A stretch of 45,087 bases of DNA, taken from assembly GCA_964383905.1 (NCBI GenBank), contig CAYLJO010000017.1, positions 1 through 45,087 on the forward strand. Reading direction: 5' to 3'. Positions within the stretch are counted from its first letter, which is position 1, and the number at the start of each line of letters is the position of its first letter. The notes beneath the pieces were generated by a model that had not been told where the DNA came from, made no database searches, and saw only the letters and a list, made by a program, of their open reading frames with translations. Made by a program: the position numbers and the translations under genes. Below, piece after piece: positions 41,170 through 45,087 of this stretch. Origin of the DNA: CAYLJO01 sp964383905. Lineage in GTDB: Bacteria > Acidobacteriota > Blastocatellia > Pyrinomonadales > Pyrinomonadaceae.

Positions 41170-42039
41170 ATGCGCAACAAAACTCTGACAATTATAAAAG
41201 ATGCAGGCATCAACTGGATGACCGCGGTCTTCATGGTTATCTTCCACTTAGGAGCGTTCGCCGCGCTTTTTATGTTTAGTTGGAAGGCGCTGGCGGTGAG
41301 CCTCTCGCTTATCTGGGTTAGCGGAAGTTTAGGGATCGGTATGGGCTATCACCGCCTTCTGACTCACCGTGGCTACAAAACGCCGAAGTGGGTCGAATAC
41401 TTTCTGACAACCTGCGGCACGCTGGCGCTGGAGGGTGGCCCGATCCAGTGGGTGGCCACACACCGCATCCATCACTCCCACACCGATGCGCCCGGCGACC
41501 CGCACACCCCGCGCGACGGAGCATGGTGGTCGCATATCGGTTGGATTTTAACGGGGACCGCGCAGCAGCATGACAAGGAAGTGTTGGCGCGGTACGCTCC
41601 AGACCTGATGAAAGACCGTTATCAGGTCTGGCTATCAAGGTGGTATTTCCTGCCGCTTATCGTTTTGGGGTTGGCGCTGCTGGCGGTCGGCGGCGTGCCG
41701 TTCCTACTGTGGGGCGTCTTCATGCGCGTCACCGTCGGGCTGCACGCGACGTGGCTGGTCAATTCGGCGACACACATGTGGGGCAAACGCCGGTTCTTGA
41801 CGAATGATGATTCGACAAACAACTGGTGGGTCGCGATGCTCACATTCGGCGAGGGCTGGCACAACAATCACCATGCGCATCCGACGGCTGCGCGCCACGG
41901 ACTTGCCTGGTACGAGATAGATGTCAACTGGTGGGGCATTCGTACGCTGCAATTTCTAGGACTGGCGAAAGGGATCAAGCTAATCAGTCCCAAAATGGTT
42001 GCCCAATCTGAGACTGGAACTCTGCGCCGGGCAGCATGA
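41170..42039 (+). CDS. Membrane fatty-acid (acyl-CoA/acyl-lipid delta-9 type) desaturase
   Basis: Di-iron membrane enzyme that inserts a cis double bond in acyl chains. I prefer ATG at 41170 (MRNKTLTIIKDAGINWMTAV), with GAGG 5 bases upstream, giving 289 residues; a frame open from 41044 would add 42 residues of non-conserved sequence. The three histidine boxes are GYHRLLTHRGY (HxxxxH), THRIHHSHTD (HxxHH) and WHNNHHAHP (HxxHH). Four membrane helices surround them. Its neighbours are the CBS-domain protein and a two-component system. Stearoyl-type delta-9 activity is the family default, not shown here. Confidence 0.9.
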   Translation: MRNKTLTIIKDAGINWMTAVFMVIFHLGAFAALFMFSWKALAVSLSLIWVSGSLGIGMGYHRLLTHRGYKTPKWVEYFLTTCGTLALEGGPIQWVATHRIHHSHTDAPGDPHTPRDGAWWSHIGWILTGTAQQHDKEVLARYAPDLMKDRYQVWLSRWYFLPLIVLGLALLAVGGVPFLLWGVFMRVTVGLHATWLVNSATHMWGKRRFLTNDDSTNNWWVAMLTFGEGWHNNHHAHPTAARHGLAWYEIDVNWWGIRTLQFLGLAKGIKLISPKMVAQSETGTLRRAA

Positions 42040-42147
42040 CGAAGGAAGAGACGCGGTGATGTGTTTTCTTCTCCGCGCCCCCAGGCCTCCGTGTCGCTCC
42101 CCGTTTGTCCTTACATCCTTCCGCCCTCATCCTTTACAATAGCCCTT

Positions 42148-43047
42148 ATGCGGGTCAAAGGTCGGCGGACATCGGTTATCTTCTTCATCACGCTCGGGGC
42201 GTGCCTAGTCGCGCTGGCGGTTGCGCTCAACGTCGGGTGGATTCTTCTCAACTGGCGCCAGGTCGCGCTGTTAATTCTGGGAATCATTTTCTTCCTCTTC
42301 ATTATCGCCGGCCTCGTCTTCAATACAACTTTCCTGATCCGGGAAATACGGCGCAACGAGCAGCATGATGCCTTCATCAATGCCGTCACGCACGAACTGA
42401 AAACCCCTATCACCTCGATCCGGCTCTACCTCGAAACACTAATAACGCGCGACGTGAGCGAAGCACAACGCCGAGAGTTCTACGACGTGATGCTTGCCGA
42501 CAACGGTCGCCTCCTACAAACGGTTGAACAGGTATTGCGGGCCGGGCGCACAAGCCAGCGGCGGCGGCGCATCAACGTCTCGGTCATTGATCTTGGCGAG
42601 ATGGTGCGCGAGTGCCTCGACCTGACGCGCACGCGTTATAATTTGAATGCCGACTCGCTTCGTTATGTCGAATCGTTGGATGAAGCGAGCGCGCGTGTCG
42701 CGGGTGATCTCGACGAGCTGCGCGCCGCCGTTTCGAACCTGCTTGATAACGCCATCAAATATTCGGACAAGGAGATAAGTGTATCAGTTGAGGTCAGGGC
42801 GCTCGACGCGAAGCGCGTTGCGGTGCGCATTGCCGACCGCGGGATCGGCATCCCCGGCTCGCAGCTCAAGCGTATTTTCAAGCGATTCTATCGTGTGCCC
42901 GGTCATTTTATGACGCGTGTAAAGGGAACCGGGCTGGGGCTTTTCATCGTACGTTCGATCGTTGAAAAACATGGCGGGCGCGTCTTCGCCGAGAGCGAGG
43001 GCTTAGGCCACGGCAGCACATTCACTATTCAACTTCCGAGGGCTTAA
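42148..43047 (+). CDS. Membrane sensor histidine kinase
   Basis: Two-component sensor of the OmpR-partner type. I chose ATG at 42148 (MRVKGRRTSVIFFITLGACL), giving 299 residues; the longer frame from 42061 reads through a word repeat. Two membrane helices (about 10-29 and 38-60) have almost no periplasmic loop between them, so the signal is probably sensed in the membrane. The dimerisation box HELKTP has H82. N box NLLDNAIKYS, G1 DRGIGIP and G2 GTGLGLF follow. There is no Shine-Dalgarno site; a TACAAT box ends 9 bases before the ATG, so the mRNA may be leaderless. The response regulator follows 4 bases after the stop. Confidence 0.9.
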   Translation: MRVKGRRTSVIFFITLGACLVALAVALNVGWILLNWRQVALLILGIIFFLFIIAGLVFNTTFLIREIRRNEQHDAFINAVTHELKTPITSIRLYLETLITRDVSEAQRREFYDVMLADNGRLLQTVEQVLRAGRTSQRRRRINVSVIDLGEMVRECLDLTRTRYNLNADSLRYVESLDEASARVAGDLDELRAAVSNLLDNAIKYSDKEISVSVEVRALDAKRVAVRIADRGIGIPGSQLKRIFKRFYRVPGHFMTRVKGTGLGLFIVRSIVEKHGGRVFAESEGLGHGSTFTIQLPRA

Positions 43048-43051
43048 ATAA

Positions 43052-43837
43052 ATGAGCGCGGTGCTAATCGTGGAGGATGAGAAACACATCGCCGATGGTT
43101 TGCGGTTCAACCTCGAAGCTGAAGGATACAGTGTCGATGTTGTCGGCGATGGTGAATCTGCGCTCGAACTACTGATGACCGACAGGCGTCGCTACGATGC
43201 CGTTGTGCTTGACGTGATGCTTCCCGGCAAGGACGGCTTCACCGTCGCCTCGGAGTTGCGTGAGGCCGGGCAGTTCGTCCCCATATTGATGCTCACGGCG
43301 CGTGGTCGCCCGGAGGACGTGCTACTTGGATTCGAATCGGGCACGGATGATTACCTTCCTAAGCCATTCGAGTTGGCCGTACTGATCGCGCGCTTGCATG
43401 GCCTGCTCCGGCGGCGCGAATGGTTTCACCTTGATCAGGACGATCGGACCGCGACCGGCGAACGTCAAGCCGAGGTGGACTCCGGCGCTCAATCAAAAGA
43501 CGCTGTCGAGCATGACGAAGCGAATGATCTGTATGCCTTTAACGGCAGGACGATTGATTTCGGGGCGCTTGAGCTGCGTACCGGCGATCAAATTGTGCGA
43601 CTTACTTTGATGGAAGCAGAGCTGTTACGCTATTTAATACGGCATGCCGGGCGCGTCGTTTCGCGCAAAGCCATGCTTGAAGAAGTCTGGGGCCTGCGGG
43701 AGGATACCGACACGCGCGCGATTGATAATTTCATCGTCCGCCTGAGAAAATATATTGAAAACGAGCCATCCAAACCCAAGCACTTGTTGACAGTGAGAGG
43801 CATCGGGTATCGATTCGTCCCTTTAATCGGTGGATAA
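43052..43837 (+). CDS. OmpR-family response regulator with long linker
   Basis: Transcription regulator, partner of the kinase just upstream. The receiver domain (about 1-120) has the acidic VEDE pair, phospho-acceptor D54 (VVLDVMLPGKDG), T in MLTARG and K in LPKPFE. The winged-helix domain (about 160-255) has LTLMEAELLRYLIRHAGRVV and RAIDNFIVRLRKYIE and ends in VRGIGYRFV. About 40 linker residues, rich in Asp, Glu and Gln (DDRTATGERQAEVDSGAQ), separate them, longer than the usual 5-20. It is co-transcribed with the kinase. Confidence 0.93.
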   Translation: MSAVLIVEDEKHIADGLRFNLEAEGYSVDVVGDGESALELLMTDRRRYDAVVLDVMLPGKDGFTVASELREAGQFVPILMLTARGRPEDVLLGFESGTDDYLPKPFELAVLIARLHGLLRRREWFHLDQDDRTATGERQAEVDSGAQSKDAVEHDEANDLYAFNGRTIDFGALELRTGDQIVRLTLMEAELLRYLIRHAGRVVSRKAMLEEVWGLREDTDTRAIDNFIVRLRKYIENEPSKPKHLLTVRGIGYRFVPLIGG

Positions 43838-43877
43838 AACCATCTGAATTAAAGGGCGTTGACCGAAGAGAATCCGA

Positions 43878-44840
43878 ATGAAGCTAAGCAGGTTCGCGAT
43901 TTACTCATGGGTAGTATTGACCTACAACCTCGCGGTCATTTTGTGGGGCGCTTATGTACGCGCTTCCGGATCCGGTGCCGGTTGCGGCAGCCACTGGCCA
44001 CTCTGTAATGGAGAGGTCATACCAAGGGCCCCACGCATTGAAACGTTGATAGAGCTAGCCCACCGGCTGACCAGCGGTCTGTCTCTGATTCTGATTGTTG
44101 TGCTGGCGGTTTGGGCGTTTCGAGCCTATCCCAAAGGGCACCACCTGCGATTAGGGACAAGCCTCGCGGTGCTGTTTCTAATAACTGAGGCGTTGGTGGG
44201 CGCCGGGTTGGTACTATTCGAGCTTGTCGCGACTAACGCTTCTGTTGCGCGTGCCCTTTTCATGTCCGTTCATCTCACCAACACGTTTATGCTTTTAGCT
44301 GCTTTGACTCTGACCGCATGGTGGGCGTTAGGTGGTCTGCCCCCACGGCTGAGAGAGCAGGGCAGTTTCGGCTGGATATTTGCGGTGGGCTTGTTAGGGA
44401 CATTGATTCTGGGTGTGAGCGGAGCGGTGACCGCTTTAGGCGATACGCTATTCCCCGCGACGTCTCTTGCCGAAGGATTGAAACAGGACTTCTCTTCAAC
44501 CGCCCATCTGCTGATCCGCTTGCGACTTCTGCACCCGGCGATCGCGATTACCGTGAGCTGCTATCTGGTTATAGCAGCCGGAGTGGCCTGCTTCCTGAAA
44601 CCTGAAAACTGGTTGAGGCGGTTCAGCTTGATACTGGCGGCATTAATTCTGATCCAGCTTGGCGTTGGGCTATTAAACGTTACTTTGCTGGCACCCATCC
44701 GGTTGCAGCTTACGCATCTTCTGCTCGCTGATCTGATGTGGATCAGCCTCGTACTATTAACTAATACAGTTCTGGCGAAAAAGGTAAGACAGGGGGAACT
44801 GGTGGAGCGGCCGGGGCTTCGTCCGGCGTTGAAGGTATAG
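43878..44840 (+). CDS. ctaA: Heme A synthase (COX15/CtaA family)
   Basis: Oxidises heme O to heme A for cytochrome c oxidase. The 320 residues form about eight membrane helices in two related halves. The conserved histidines are H62 (ELAHRLTSG), H132 (MSVHLTNT), H219 (LRLLHPAIAI) and H280 (QLTHLLLAD). A cysteine pair in GAGCGSHWPLCNG sits in the first loop. GAAGAGAA lies before the ATG. It starts 40 bases after the response regulator stop, so it may be in the same operon. A terminator-like hairpin (CCATCA/TGATGG, 44883-44900) is 43 bases downstream. I see no gene in 44841-45087. Confidence 0.92.
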   Translation: MKLSRFAIYSWVVLTYNLAVILWGAYVRASGSGAGCGSHWPLCNGEVIPRAPRIETLIELAHRLTSGLSLILIVVLAVWAFRAYPKGHHLRLGTSLAVLFLITEALVGAGLVLFELVATNASVARALFMSVHLTNTFMLLAALTLTAWWALGGLPPRLREQGSFGWIFAVGLLGTLILGVSGAVTALGDTLFPATSLAEGLKQDFSSTAHLLIRLRLLHPAIAITVSCYLVIAAGVACFLKPENWLRRFSLILAALILIQLGVGLLNVTLLAPIRLQLTHLLLADLMWISLVLLTNTVLAKKVRQGELVERPGLRPALKV

Positions 44841-45087
44841 GAAGCTGTTGAAGCAAGATCTCGCCAGTAACAGACTAGGCGCCCATCACCCTGCTGATGG
44901 ACGTTTAGATAGCCCCGAGATTTTAAAAGCAAAGGATAATGAACCGCCGAGAATTTAATCCGCGCCTATTAAGCTGAGCCGGGACAATTAGAGTGTGAAA
45001 TTAAATTTGGGCGAAGTGCCAGAGATCATTAAGACTAGAAGCCATCCCTAAACCCGTTTGAGAGTGACCAAAGCACAAGCCAGATGG

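Noticed and set aside
44939..44977. Twelve-residue ORF starting MNRREF
   Set aside because: It resembles the start of a Tat signal and has AAAGGATA upstream, but stops after 12 codons with nothing following in frame.
1..45087. tRNA, rRNA, known riboswitch or transposase genes
   Set aside because: No T-loop signature, rRNA core sequence, recognised aptamer or transposase motif was seen on either strand.

Overview
The window looks like chromosomal DNA of a GC-rich (roughly 55-60%) Gram-negative bacterium, most likely an acidobacterium of the Blastocatellia type. This is inferred from the mixture of gene families: a free-standing heptose-phosphate adenylyltransferase and a SurA-like chaperone (outer membrane), a PEP-CTERM protein, PEGA/OmpA-like proteins, a GH44 enzyme with a C-terminal domain resembling the one first defined in Solibacter, and abundant word-like intergenic inverted repeats. 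No tRNA, rRNA, transposase, phage gene or CRISPR array was seen. Most of the window is ordinary chromosome; the interest lies in the spacers and in a few odd gene products.

Layout. 1-9.8 kb: lysS (minus) diverges from hldE-type adenylyltransferase, mfd, a SurA-like peptidyl-prolyl isomerase, an S4-domain protein and an orphan mreB that has a sigma-54-like promoter. 9.8-12.6 kb: two overlapping membrane-associated unknowns (minus), two small ORFs and a DusB-type dihydrouridine synthase. 12.8-19.1 kb: a minus-strand block with three peptidoglycan enzymes (M15 carboxypeptidase, L,D-transpeptidase, M23 endopeptidase), a type II NADH dehydrogenase and a GT-C-like membrane protein. 19.3-21.5 kb: a secreted GH44 glycosidase. 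21.6-24.4 kb: rpsO-pnp with a long hairpin between them and a clear terminator after pnp. 24.4-26.9 kb: an envelope module (PEP-CTERM protein, PEGA/OmpA-like protein, 53-residue membrane protein) with a long structured leader. 27-31.7 kb: glyQS (carrying a perfect palindrome inside the reading frame), a small acidic protein, the CCA-adding enzyme family and an acyl-CoA dehydrogenase. 31.7-33.3 kb: 1.5 kb with no convincing gene but a good sigma-70-like promoter. 33.3-38.6 kb: class II fructose-1,6-bisphosphatase, a DUF2085 membrane protein, a processive-type GT2 glycosyltransferase and an exported Xaa-Pro aminopeptidase. 38.8-38.9 kb: a compact promoter/hairpins/terminator unit that looks like a small RNA gene. 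39-45 kb: small unknowns, a CBS-domain protein, an acyl-lipid/acyl-CoA desaturase, a histidine kinase/response regulator pair and heme A synthase.

How the parts fit. The translation and RNA genes (lysS, glyQS, dus, rpsO, pnp, cca-family, S4 protein) and envelope genes (mreB, three peptidoglycan hydrolases or transpeptidases, SurA-like, heptose pathway, PEP-CTERM, GT2) are interleaved in short transcription units rather than one operon. The strongest candidates for something undescribed are the small RNA unit at 38.80-38.93 kb, the family of inverted repeats whose arms are built of 7- or 8-base words that differ from locus to locus and abut gene starts, the in-frame palindrome in glyQS, the LysRS insertion, the sigma-54-like control of mreB, and the PEP-CTERM/PEGA module. 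All assignments are from reading the sequence; no database search was possible.
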